DNA of 64,000 bases from Vasconcelosia minhoensis LEGE 07310 (GTDB lineage Bacteria > Cyanobacteriota > Cyanobacteriia > Phormidesmidales > Phormidesmidaceae): assembly GCF_015207255.1 (NCBI RefSeq), contig NZ_JADEXG010000004.1, positions 1 through 64,000 of the forward strand, written 5' to 3'. The translations under genes were made by a program, and so were the position numbers. Below are positions 42,818 to 51,011 of the stretch, in pieces. Under the pieces are notes generated by a model. It did no database searches. It was given only the letters and a program-made list of their open reading frames with translations, and was not told where the DNA came from. The stretch's first letter is position 1. Each line of letters starts with the position of its first letter.

Positions 42818-43456
42818 TCAGCGGCCCTGGTCATGCAGGGCATGAATTGCGTCGGTGCATTGCTGAGTGCATGATTTCAGTTCGTCCTTCCCAGAAGACC
42901 GGGGCGGCGGCAGCGGCTCACCGATGCGCACCGTCACCGGCAGCGGTCGGGGCAGCGTCGCGCCCTTGGGCAAGATCCGCTCGGTGCCCCACAGGCTGAC
43001 CGGCAGCAGCGGTACCTGAGCCTTCGCCGCCAGCAGCGCCGCCCCGAGCTTGGGCGAAGGAATCCGACCGTCGATCGTGCGGGTGCCCTGAAGAAATACG
43101 CCCACGGCCCAGCCTGCTTCCATTTGCTGTAGGGCAGCCCGAATGGCGCTGCGGTCAGCCGAGCCCCGTTTCACCGGGTAAGCGCCATAGGCGCGAATAG
43201 CTGGACCCAGAACGGGCACCTGAAACAGCTCTTCTTTCGCCATATAGGACACCGGTCGCCGCACGCAGCTCGCTAAAATCGGCGGGTCAAAGTCACTGGC
43301 GTGGTTAGAAACCACTAGCAGTGGCCCCTCGCGGGGGACATTTCCTGCGCCGTAAATCCGTCCGCGAAAGTAGGTATGTAGCATCGGGCTCACCACCGAC
43401 CATTTGAACAGGTGGTAGAGGGCAAGACTGAGCGGTGGTTCACGCAGTTGCGCCAT
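42818..43456 (-). CDS. 1-acyl-sn-glycerol-3-phosphate acyltransferase (PlsC family)
   Basis: The 212-residue protein has the acyltransferase catalytic motif NHASDFDPP (H-x4-D), the glycerol-phosphate-binding GVFLQGTRTIDGR (in place of the usual FPEGTRS) and a later VPLLPVSLWGTERILPKG. It forms phosphatidic acid in membrane lipid synthesis. The altered second block may affect substrate choice. It is probably membrane-associated through its N terminus. Confidence 0.88.
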   Translation of the reverse strand: MAQLREPPLSLALYHLFKWSVVSPMLHTYFRGRIYGAGNVPREGPLLVVSNHASDFDPPILASCVRRPVSYMAKEELFQVPVLGPAIRAYGAYPVKRGSADRSAIRAALQQMEAGWAVGVFLQGTRTIDGRIPSPKLGAALLAAKAQVPLLPVSLWGTERILPKGATLPRPLPVTVRIGEPLPPPRSSGKDELKSCTQQCTDAIHALHDQGR

Positions 43457-43477
43457 AGGAAAAAATCTTGCTCGGGG

Positions 43478-43861
43478 TTAAGAAGCGAGGCGAACCTGTT
43501 CGCCGGTTTCATCGGTTCGATAGGTCCAAACGTCTTGGCCGTCGGTGACGGTGACTTCCCAACCAGGCGTGATCATCTGAGCGCAGACCTGATCGGCGTT
43601 GTCGAGCCCTAAACAGGCATCGGGCCAGGATTTGGGACGGGCATCCTGTATGGTTAATGACGCTGGGGAGAGAGATTGGTCAGCCGCGATCGCGCCCAGT
43701 ACAGTTTCTCGCACCTCCTCTGGCAGCTCTGTCTGAGCCGGCTCGGACTGAACTTCAGCTGTTGAACCCGGGGACTGCTCGACGGAGGCAGCACAGCTAC
43801 TCAGTCCCAAAGCGAGTAATAAAAAGACACACAAAAAGCCATAAACCCATCGCTTATTCAT
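43478..43861 (-). CDS. Putative lipoprotein
   Basis: From ATG 43861 the 127-residue product has a hydrophobic signal (WVYGFLCVFLLLALGLSSC) ending in the lipobox LSSC. A Ser/Glu/Pro-rich linker and a compact C-terminal domain follow, with two cysteines (WPDACLGL, DQVCAQM) and WEVTVTDGQDVWTYRTD. In-frame ATGs at 43891 and 43894 would add a charged extension before the signal and are less likely. The C-terminal part resembles small inhibitor-like or PepSY-like secreted domains, but this is not certain. Confidence 0.7.
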   Translation of the reverse strand: MNKRWVYGFLCVFLLLALGLSSCAASVEQSPGSTAEVQSEPAQTELPEEVRETVLGAIAADQSLSPASLTIQDARPKSWPDACLGLDNADQVCAQMITPGWEVTVTDGQDVWTYRTDETGEQVRLAS

Positions 43862-44026
43862 CAGGTCTACCAAAGAATCCTGTACCTGCATCATAGCCTG
43901 GGCTGGCCCGAAGTTAGACCGACCGATTTGTCCGTGAATCTTCCACCTGACACAGACCGATTCAAATCAGTATCCTATAAGGAAATAGCATCACCCATTC
44001 GAGAGATCATACTCATTGAGAAACCT

Positions 44027-45826
44027 ATGAAGCGGCTCTTTCTGATCTTCTTTCTAATTGGCCTTTTCGCTGTAGCCGCTGCTCACGAAGGGTTTCAGAC
44101 GGGTTACAGCAGCAATCTTGCGAACAGCGACCAGGCCGAATTTGAATCCATTATTTTAGATTTTCGCGAGGCCCCTGGCCTGACCAGGCAGATTGACGAT
44201 CGGCTAGCGAATTTAGCTCAGCAGTTTAACCTCAGCCCGGCGCTGAATAGCGAATTCTCAGAAGCAGATCACGTCTATGTAGTTCAGGGCGATCGCGATA
44301 TCCTCCAGGCCCTGCGGAACTCTGACCTAGCCCGCTTCACTGAATTTATCGAGCCTAACTACATCTATCAGAGCCTGTTCGTGCCCGATGACCCCGACTA
44401 TGCCAAGCAGTGGAATCTGCAAAGCATTAACGTAGAAGGGGCCTGGGCGCAGAATCGGGGTAGCGGTGCCACCGTGGCCGTGATCGACACCGGCATCAGC
44501 CGCACCCCCGACTTACAGAAAACCAACTTTGTCCCCGGCTACGACTTTGTCAACGACCGCGACCAGGCCGACGATGACAACGGTCACGGCACCCACGTCG
44601 CTGGCACCATTGCCCAATCGACCAATAACGGCTACGGCGTCGCCGGGATTGCCTACGAGGCCAATCTGATGCCGCTGAAGGTGCTTAGCGCCCAAGGCTT
44701 CGGCAATGTCGCCGACATCACCGAGGCGATCCGCTTTGCCGCCGATAATGGGGCCGATGTAATCAATATGAGCTTAGGTGGCGGCGGCGCTTCTGAGCTT
44801 ATGCAGGAAGCGGTCGAGTATGCCCACAGCAAAGGCGTCGTGATTGTGGCCGCAGCGGGCAATGAGTCCAGTCAGTCAGCATCCTATCCGGCCAAATATC
44901 GCCATGTGATTGGCGTTTCTGCCTTTGACGCTGACGGCAAAAAAGCGCCCTATTCCAACTACGGCCTCGGGGTGGATATCGCTGCCCCCGGCGGCTCTAC
45001 CCTAGCAGGCGAATCGGGCGGCATTTTGCAAGAGACCATTGACCGGCTGAGCGGTAAGGCCCAGTTCAAATACTTCCAGGGTACCAGCATGGCGGCCCCC
45101 CACGTGGCCGGTGTGGCAGCGGTGCTCAAGTCTATCGGGATTGAAGCACCTGAGACCGTGGAAACGGTGCTGGAATACTCTGCTCAGAAAGTCGGCCGCG
45201 ACAGCAGTAATGCCTTTGGCGCCGGTAAGCTCGATGCGGCGGCAGCGGCCCAGATGGCGACGGTCCGGCTGCCCTGGTGGGGCCAGCTGTGGCAGTTTTT
45301 GCGCAGTCTGTTCTGGTTTGATGCGAAGTCAATTCCCTGGAAAGATCTGCTCCTGCGGGGCGCGATCGCGGCGGCCTTTACCTGGCTGTTCACCCGGATG
45401 GCGCGCTTCCCCTGGCAGGGCAACGCCTACCTAATCGGCATTTTCCTCGGAGCGATTGGCCTGTTTATTTTCAAGGGCTTGCATGTGATGTATCTGCCCG
45501 ACTGGCCCCTGCGGCTGGTCGGCAGCGCGATTCCCGAGCTGGGCAGCGCCCTGTGGCGCGATCCGCGACTCAATCCGGTTTTTGCCAGCTGCCTGATTCC
45601 GCTGGCGGGAATGCTGCTGCTGCTTAGCCATCGCACCCTCAGGTGGTTTTCCATGGGTCTGGCAGTCGGCGTCGCCGCGTTTTTATCAGTTAGCCTGCTG
45701 GAGTCAACCTATGTGCTGTGGATTGGGGCAAACGCGATCGCGCAGGCTTTCATCGGCGTCAATGTTGTGCTGTGCTTAGCGATCGCAGCTATCACCCTAA
45801 GGGTGGCGACCAGCGACGGTCTATAG
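44027..45826 (+). CDS. S8 subtilisin-like protease with C-terminal membrane domain
   Basis: The ~599-residue protein has an N-terminal signal/anchor (FLIFFLIGLFAVAAA) and an inhibitor-like propeptide. The catalytic domain has AVIDTGI (Asp), HGTHVAG (His), AAAGNESS (oxyanion Asn) and GTSMAAPHVAG (Ser). After ~residue 420 come about four membrane helices (LLLRGAIAAAFTWLF, LIGIFLGAIGLFIF, CLIPLAGMLLLL, AFIGVNVVLCLAIAAI). ATG 44027 is chosen because the frame upstream begins only at a TTG (43928) and lacks a signal. The attached membrane domain is less common for subtilases and implies a tethered or regulated-proteolysis enzyme. Confidence 0.88.
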   Translation: MKRLFLIFFLIGLFAVAAAHEGFQTGYSSNLANSDQAEFESIILDFREAPGLTRQIDDRLANLAQQFNLSPALNSEFSEADHVYVVQGDRDILQALRNSDLARFTEFIEPNYIYQSLFVPDDPDYAKQWNLQSINVEGAWAQNRGSGATVAVIDTGISRTPDLQKTNFVPGYDFVNDRDQADDDNGHGTHVAGTIAQSTNNGYGVAGIAYEANLMPLKVLSAQGFGNVADITEAIRFAADNGADVINMSLGGGGASELMQEAVEYAHSKGVVIVAAAGNESSQSASYPAKYRHVIGVSAFDADGKKAPYSNYGLGVDIAAPGGSTLAGESGGILQETIDRLSGKAQFKYFQGTSMAAPHVAGVAAVLKSIGIEAPETVETVLEYSAQKVGRDSSNAFGAGKLDAAAAAQMATVRLPWWGQLWQFLRSLFWFDAKSIPWKDLLLRGAIAAAFTWLFTRMARFPWQGNAYLIGIFLGAIGLFIFKGLHVMYLPDWPLRLVGSAIPELGSALWRDPRLNPVFASCLIPLAGMLLLLSHRTLRWFSMGLAVGVAAFLSVSLLESTYVLWIGANAIAQAFIGVNVVLCLAIAAITLRVATSDGL

Positions 45827-45865
45827 CTGTAGGCTTGTCAAAGCAAGCCTCTCACGGAGACCCGC

Positions 45866-46099
45866 ATGGATACTACAACTGTCAAAGGCACCATTCAATG
45901 GATGGAGATGGGCTCAGGCACCTGGGCCGTCGTCACCGATGAAGGCCAAACCTATGAGCTCCACGGCGATACCGCTAGCCTAGAAAAAAAGGGGCTCAAG
46001 GTGCAGATTGAAGGCGCGGTACGAAAAGATGTGATGTCGATGTCGATGATCGGCCCTATCTTGGAAGTTAAAAGCTATGAGATTTTATCGGAATCCTGA
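45866..46099 (+). CDS. Small DUF5818-like beta-rich protein
   Basis: A 77-residue protein, MDTTTVKGTIQWMEMG..., has alternating strands (TWAVVTDEGQTYELHGD, LKVQIEGAVRKD, GPILEVKSYEIL). This recalls DUF5818/OB-like small domains found alone or secreted. There is no signal peptide. It follows the protease gene by 39 bases on the same strand. Function unknown. Confidence 0.7.
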   Translation: MDTTTVKGTIQWMEMGSGTWAVVTDEGQTYELHGDTASLEKKGLKVQIEGAVRKDVMSMSMIGPILEVKSYEILSES

Positions 46100-46177
46100 T
46101 TGTGCTTGGGTTTCAGTGGGTTGACAACCCTATTCCTGAGCTAATCAGGTGCGGTTGGGTTCAACCCACCCTACGAA

Positions 46178-47062
46178 TTACGAATAAGCTGCCTCTAGCT
46201 GTGCTAGCGACTCGATTTGCTTCAGCTCTAAATCTTTTACCGTGCGCTTGATCAGTCCGGTTAAGACTGCGCCTGGCCCCACTTCAATCACGGTGTCAAT
46301 CCCTTGCTTAGGCAGGCTGAGGGAAATTTCGCGCCAGCGTACTGAGCCGGTCATTTGCTGAGTCAGTCGCTGCTTCAGCTCAGCTGCATCGGTGCTGGGG
46401 GTTGGGTCTACGTTGGAAAGGACCGGCGCGATCGCATCTTTAAACTCAACCGCATTTAAAATATCGGCAAATTCCTGAGCCGCACCGGCCATCAGCGGAG
46501 AGTGAAAGGCTCCGCTGACGTTCAGCCGGGTGGCTCGCCTGGCCTTTACCTGCTGAATCGCTGCCTCGACTGCTTCTGCTGTGCCAGAAATAACCACCTG
46601 CCCAGCGTTATTGTCATTCGCCAAAACGACATCGGCAGTATTAGCCAGAGCCGCCTCCAGCGCCTCCCGCTTGAATCCCATCAGCGCTGCCATCGATCCT
46701 TCAGCAGCCTGTGCCATCAGTTCAGCCCGTCGCTTTACCAGCCGCAGCCCCGCCGCAAAGCTAAATACTTCCGCCGTGTAGAGGGCCGAATATTCTCCCA
46801 GGCTGTGACCAGCGACAACCGCCGGGCGCTCACCCTTGGCTTTCAGTGCGTCGGCCAAAATGCTTTCGATTACGTAAAGGCAAGGTTGGGTATAGAGCGT
46901 ATTAGAAACTTTATCGTCCTCACTGCCGCAGATTTCTAAAACCGACCAGCCTAAAATGTCTTCGGCCTGGCTAAACCGAGCTGTGCCAATATCGGCTAAG
47001 TCAGTACCCATACCAATAGACTGAGAGCCTTGTCCAGGAAATACCCAAGCCGTTTTAGCCAT
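46178..47062 (-). CDS. fabD: Malonyl-CoA:ACP transacylase (FabD)
   Basis: FabD loads malonyl groups onto ACP for fatty acid synthesis. The 294-residue protein has FPGQGSQSIGMG, the Ser motif VVAGHSLGEYSALY, the His-containing NVSGAFHSPLM and GPGAVLTGLIKRT. It closes the minus-strand plsX-fabH-...-fabD group. An Uma2-type gene separates it from fabH. Confidence 0.96.
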   Translation of the reverse strand: MAKTAWVFPGQGSQSIGMGTDLADIGTARFSQAEDILGWSVLEICGSEDDKVSNTLYTQPCLYVIESILADALKAKGERPAVVAGHSLGEYSALYTAEVFSFAAGLRLVKRRAELMAQAAEGSMAALMGFKREALEAALANTADVVLANDNNAGQVVISGTAEAVEAAIQQVKARRATRLNVSGAFHSPLMAGAAQEFADILNAVEFKDAIAPVLSNVDPTPSTDAAELKQRLTQQMTGSVRWREISLSLPKQGIDTVIEVGPGAVLTGLIKRTVKDLELKQIESLAQLEAAYS

Positions 47063-47181
47063 CGTTGCGCGGTTGTATTAGAGATCACATTATACTGTCT
47101 CAGCAAATGAGCCCGAGGGGAAGCGGAAAGTTGGATGGAGCAGCAATGTTTTGGCCAGCTTAAAAATGCAGCAATCCAAGC

Positions 47182-47859
47182 TCAAGCGCGGAGTTGCTCA
47201 GCAAAATCAGCATATTCTGCGGAGGCTAGGCCCTGCTGTAATACGGCCAGAACATCGGCCATCTCCCCTGCAATCAGAGCGTCTACGGCCAGCCAAAGCC
47301 CTGGAAATTTCTGGCTTTTGATAATTCTCCCTTCCACAGGCAGGGACTCGTAACGTCCTTCCTTCAGTGCGAACCAGGAAATCTGCCGTTCAAAAATTTG
47401 CCAGACTAGGTATTCCTGGACGCCGTTGCGAAGATAGGCGCGTTTTTTGTCATGTAGGTCAATAGCGCTGCTGCTAGCAGCCACCTCAACGACGAGCTCG
47501 GGAGCTCCCTCAATGTAATCATCCGGGCTAATCTGAGCCTGCCCTCCAGCTTTCGGATCAATGAGTAAAACAGCGTCTGGCTGAGGGGCATTATCCAGGT
47601 CTAACCGAACGGTGGGGTTGTCGCCAAGCTCAACCTGCGGCGTCACAATTTTGTAAGTCCACAGCCATCCCATCAGATTGCCGTGGGGCTGCGCATGGCT
47701 TTGAAACCTCAAGGCGGCGGGCACGTAGACGACTCCTTCAATCAGCTCGGCTTTTTTAAGTTGAGGCATCGCCTGATATCGTCGCTCAAACTCAGGTCGG
47801 CTAAGCCGATCGCCGCTCTCTAGCCTGGGAATCTTTTGCTCCGTCAGAGCGTCTAGCAT
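47182..47859 (-). CDS. Uma2-family (DUF820) endonuclease-like protein
   Basis: This PD-(D/E)XK-fold protein of the Uma2 family is very abundant in cyanobacteria. The core is QPDAVLLIDPKAG, then PELVVEVAASSSAIDLHDKKRAYLRNGVQEYLVW, with the conserved Asp, Glu, Asp and Lys/Tyr positions. The 225-residue product starts at ATG 47859; an upstream ATG at 47886 would overlap fabH. The role of Uma2 proteins is unclear; a transposon link or DNA defence has been suggested. It interrupts the otherwise standard fabH-fabD adjacency. Confidence 0.9.
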   Translation of the reverse strand: MLDALTEQKIPRLESGDRLSRPEFERRYQAMPQLKKAELIEGVVYVPAALRFQSHAQPHGNLMGWLWTYKIVTPQVELGDNPTVRLDLDNAPQPDAVLLIDPKAGGQAQISPDDYIEGAPELVVEVAASSSAIDLHDKKRAYLRNGVQEYLVWQIFERQISWFALKEGRYESLPVEGRIIKSQKFPGLWLAVDALIAGEMADVLAVLQQGLASAEYADFAEQLRA

Positions 47860-47872
47860 ACTCCCCTCCCTG

Positions 47873-48871
47873 TCAACCCCATTCAAAAATGGCCGCGCCC
47901 CAGGTCAGTCCAGCTCCAAACCCTGAGGTAGCGATTTTGTCGCCTGATTTAATTTTGCCAGCCCGCACCCATTCATCCAGGGCCAGGGGAATCGAGGCTG
48001 CTGAAGTGTTACCATGCTTGGCCATATTGCTGACGACTCGCTCGGGCGGCAGCTTCAGGCGCTTGGCCACGGCGTCGAGAATGCGCTGATTGGCCTGATG
48101 CAGGATCAGCCAGTCAATCTCTTCAGTCGCTAAACCGGCATGAAAGAGCGACTTTTCTAATACCTCAGGGACGCGGTTGACGGCAAAGCGATAGACCTCA
48201 CGACCGTTCATCGTAATCGGCTGAAAGCCACCCTTTTGCACCGTTAGCTCTCCCGCTAATGGCTGCGATTCGCCCTGATAGCTCAGGGTTAGGCAGTCGT
48301 TCATGCTGCCATCGCTGCACAGCTCAAAGCCCAGCAGGCGATCGCGTTCAGCCGCCTGGAGCACAACTGCCCCGGCCCCGTCGCCAAACAGCACGCAGGT
48401 GCGGCGATCGGCCCAGTCTACCCAGCGGGTCAGCAGGTCGGCCCCAATCACGACCGCGTTGCGATAGACGCCATTGCGCAAAAATTGGGCTGCTGTCACC
48501 GTGGCAAACACAAAGCCCGAGCAGGCCGCCGTTAGGTCAAAGGCCACCGCTCGCTGAGCCCCCAGCGCCGCTTGAATCTGGCAGGCCGAGCCGAAGAGGT
48601 CGTCAGGTGTGGAGGTGGCTAAGACAATTAGGTCGATGTCAGCAGGCTGGAGCTGAGCCATCGCGATCGCGCCCCGCGCTGCCGCCGTCGCTAAAGACTG
48701 GAGCGACTCAGCCGGGCCAGCGATATGCCGCTGGCGAATCCCTGTGCGGGTCGCAATCCACTCGTCTGAAGTCTCTACAATTTGGCTGAGGTCGTCATTA
48801 CTCAGCGCCGTCGTCAGCCGAGCTGAACCGCTGCCGATAAAGGCAACGCCGTTTCCTGTAGGGTGCAACAT
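47873..48871 (-). CDS. fabH: 3-oxoacyl-ACP synthase III (FabH)
   Basis: KAS III starts fatty acid chains from acetyl-CoA and malonyl-ACP. The catalytic Cys is in DLTAACSGFVFA, the His in LILHQANQRI, and the Asn in KHGNTSAASIP. The 332-residue length is normal. Its ATG abuts the plsX stop with no gap, so it is in one operon with plsX. Confidence 0.96.
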   Translation of the reverse strand: MLHPTGNGVAFIGSGSARLTTALSNDDLSQIVETSDEWIATRTGIRQRHIAGPAESLQSLATAAARGAIAMAQLQPADIDLIVLATSTPDDLFGSACQIQAALGAQRAVAFDLTAACSGFVFATVTAAQFLRNGVYRNAVVIGADLLTRWVDWADRRTCVLFGDGAGAVVLQAAERDRLLGFELCSDGSMNDCLTLSYQGESQPLAGELTVQKGGFQPITMNGREVYRFAVNRVPEVLEKSLFHAGLATEEIDWLILHQANQRILDAVAKRLKLPPERVVSNMAKHGNTSAASIPLALDEWVRAGKIKSGDKIATSGFGAGLTWGAAIFEWG

Positions 48872-49903
48872 CTATTCTCCCTCTAAGGCAGCGGCAGCAA
48901 TTTTTTGATACTGGGCCTGAATTTGGTCTAACACGCGATGATCGACCGCCTCCTTGGCCAAACGGATAGCGCTAAAGAAAGAAGGCGCTTGAGAGCTGCC
49001 GTGGCTGATCACCGCAATCCCGGCGACGCCGAGCAGCAGTCCGCCGCCGTGTTCAGCGTGGTCCACCCGCTGCTTAATCCGGCGCAGGTTGCCGCGCAGC
49101 AGCGATACGCCCAGCTTACCCATAATCCCCTGAGGCAGCTCCTCCCGCAGAATTTGCAGCACCGACTCGCCTACCGCCTCAGCAAACTTGAGCAGCACAT
49201 TGCCGACAAAGCCATCGCAGACAATCACGTCAAACTGGCCAGACAGAATGTCTCGCCCCTCCGCATTGCCGACAAAGGTAAAGGCGGACTGGTTGGCTAG
49301 CGCCTCGTGGGTCCGTACGGCGGCGTCATTGCCCTTGCTAGGCTCTTCGCCAATATTCAGCAGACCGACTTTGGGATCGTCTTGACCAAGGACATAGCGG
49401 GAATAGATGCTGCCCATCAGGGCAAACTGCTCCAGAAAGCGAGGCCGACAGTCTACGTTGGCCCCCACGTCAAGAATCAGCACCGGCTTACCGGCAATGA
49501 CGCTGGGGAAAACCGCGCCAATCGCAGGCCGGTCAATGCCTTTGAGTCGCCCCAACCGCAGCAGCGCGGCGGCCATCGCCGCCCCTGAATGCCCCGCTGA
49601 AACCACCGCATCGGCTCGGCCCTGCTTGACCAAATTCATCGATACGTTGATTGAGGCCTGAGGCTTACGGCGCAGCGCACTCAGCGGCTCTTCGTGCATT
49701 TCAATCGTGCCCTCAGCGGGCACAATTTCTAACTGCCGCAGGCTATCTGACTGAGCCGAGTCGCGAATCTGCTGCGGATCGCCGACTAGCAAAATTTCGA
49801 CCCCCAGCTCCTCCTTGGCCCTGATGGCTCCAGCCACAATTTCAGCAGGCGCATAATCGCCGCCCATCGCATCCACTGCGATCCGTGCTTGCGTCGATTC
49901 CAT
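48872..49903 (-). CDS. plsX: Phosphate acyltransferase PlsX
   Basis: PlsX converts acyl-ACP to acyl-phosphate in phospholipid synthesis. The 343-residue protein carries IAVDAMGGDYAPAEIVAGA at the N terminus, RKPQASINVSMNLVKQGRADAVVSAGHSGA, LDVGANVDCRP and CDGFVGNVLLKFAE. It is the first gene of the plsX-fabH run, 105 bases downstream of the rpaB stop. Confidence 0.96.
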   Translation of the reverse strand: MESTQARIAVDAMGGDYAPAEIVAGAIRAKEELGVEILLVGDPQQIRDSAQSDSLRQLEIVPAEGTIEMHEEPLSALRRKPQASINVSMNLVKQGRADAVVSAGHSGAAMAAALLRLGRLKGIDRPAIGAVFPSVIAGKPVLILDVGANVDCRPRFLEQFALMGSIYSRYVLGQDDPKVGLLNIGEEPSKGNDAAVRTHEALANQSAFTFVGNAEGRDILSGQFDVIVCDGFVGNVLLKFAEAVGESVLQILREELPQGIMGKLGVSLLRGNLRRIKQRVDHAEHGGGLLLGVAGIAVISHGSSQAPSFFSAIRLAKEAVDHRVLDQIQAQYQKIAAAALEGE

Positions 49904-50008
49904 CGAATTGAATCTTTAGAAACTTTAACGAAATTCTATCAAAGACCGACCCCGACTCCAACCATGGCCCGTTCATCGCTCAGCTATCCTGGCCTTGAGA
50001 GCGCAGGC

Positions 50009-50737
50009 TTACTCTTCGCCAGGCTCTACGATTCGCTGGAACAAGTAGCCCGTCCCGCGCGCCGTTAGGATCAGCTCGGGGTTGCTGGGATCGTCCTCTA
50101 GCTTGGCTCGCAGCCGCGAAATGTGAACATCCACTACCCGCGTATCGACATGGCGCTCCGGCGTATAGCCCCAGACCTCCTGAAGGATTTCAGACCGAGA
50201 GAAGGGCTCCCCCGAGCGGCTGACCAGCAGCTCGAGCAGGCTAAACTCCATGCCGGTGAGCCGAATCCGCTCATCTCCTTTATAAACCTGGCGCTTATTG
50301 GTGTCGATTCGAATACTGTTAATCGTGATCACGCCGGAACTGGGGATACCGGAACTACCGGTTTTTTCTACCCGGCGCAGAACCGAGCGGATTCGCGCCT
50401 CTAGCTCCTTCGGAGAAAAGGGCTTGACCACGTAATCGTCAGCGCCTAGCTCCAGGCCGGTAATCCGGTCGGCAACGTCGCCCAGGGCCGTTAGCATAAT
50501 GATGGGAATATCGGACTCCTTGCGTAGCTCCTGACAGACGCCATAGCCGTCAAGTTTGGGCATCATCACGTCCAGCACCACGAGATCGGGAGTGGCATGG
50601 CGGAAAGTATCCAGGGCCTCTTCACCATCAGCCGCGGTGACCACGTCGTAGCCGATCATGGACAGACGGGTTTCCAAAATTCGGCGGATGCTGGCTTCAT
50701 CATCGACAACCAGAATTTTTTCTTTGATGCTTTCCAA
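50009..50737 (-). CDS. rpaB: OmpR-family response regulator RpaB
   Basis: The 242-residue regulator has a receiver domain (ILVVDDEASIRRIL, phosphoacceptor Asp in LVVLDVMMPKLDGYG, Lys in DDYVVKPFSPKELEARI) and an OmpR-type winged helix (LLELLVSRSGEPFSRSEILQEVWGY, DTRVVDVHISRLRAKLE). It closely resembles RpaB/Ycf27, the essential light and redox regulator that binds HLR1 sites in photosystem and high-light genes with the kinase NblS (Hik33). Neighbouring radA (divergent) and plsX are in keeping with its usual context. Confidence 0.92.
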   Translation of the reverse strand: MESIKEKILVVDDEASIRRILETRLSMIGYDVVTAADGEEALDTFRHATPDLVVLDVMMPKLDGYGVCQELRKESDIPIIMLTALGDVADRITGLELGADDYVVKPFSPKELEARIRSVLRRVEKTGSSGIPSSGVITINSIRIDTNKRQVYKGDERIRLTGMEFSLLELLVSRSGEPFSRSEILQEVWGYTPERHVDTRVVDVHISRLRAKLEDDPSNPELILTARGTGYLFQRIVEPGEE

Positions 50738-51011
50738 ATCTTTTGGACTCCTATAAACGCAATGCTAAACAATTAACCCTTCAAAGTCTGTAACGCCAAT
50801 TTTTAACAGATGACCAGCCGATAGCTCCCATTGTATGCGCTTGAGTCCTCAGCAAGCCTTTAGACAAGGGGTTTTCAACGTTTCTTAAGGTTTGTAGCAG
50901 AATACTACAAACTGATAACCGCTATCCTAACAAAAAGAACATTTATACTAATATCTTAGCTTTGTGTTGGTGCTACGTCACGCCTCCGCTTTCTGGTTTA
51001 TCTAATCAAGT
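50738..51011. promoter_or_regulatory. rpaB-radA divergent promoter region with an inverted repeat
   Basis: The 274-bp AT-rich spacer contains the inverted repeat GTTTGTAG-N7-CTACAAAC (50890-50912). It could be an operator or a hairpin in a leader. No clear HLR1 pair (two GTTACA-like repeats) was found. Confidence 0.5.

Noticed and set aside
50738-51011. HLR1 elements for RpaB autoregulation
   Set aside because: No pair of GTTACA-like direct repeats at the right spacing was found.
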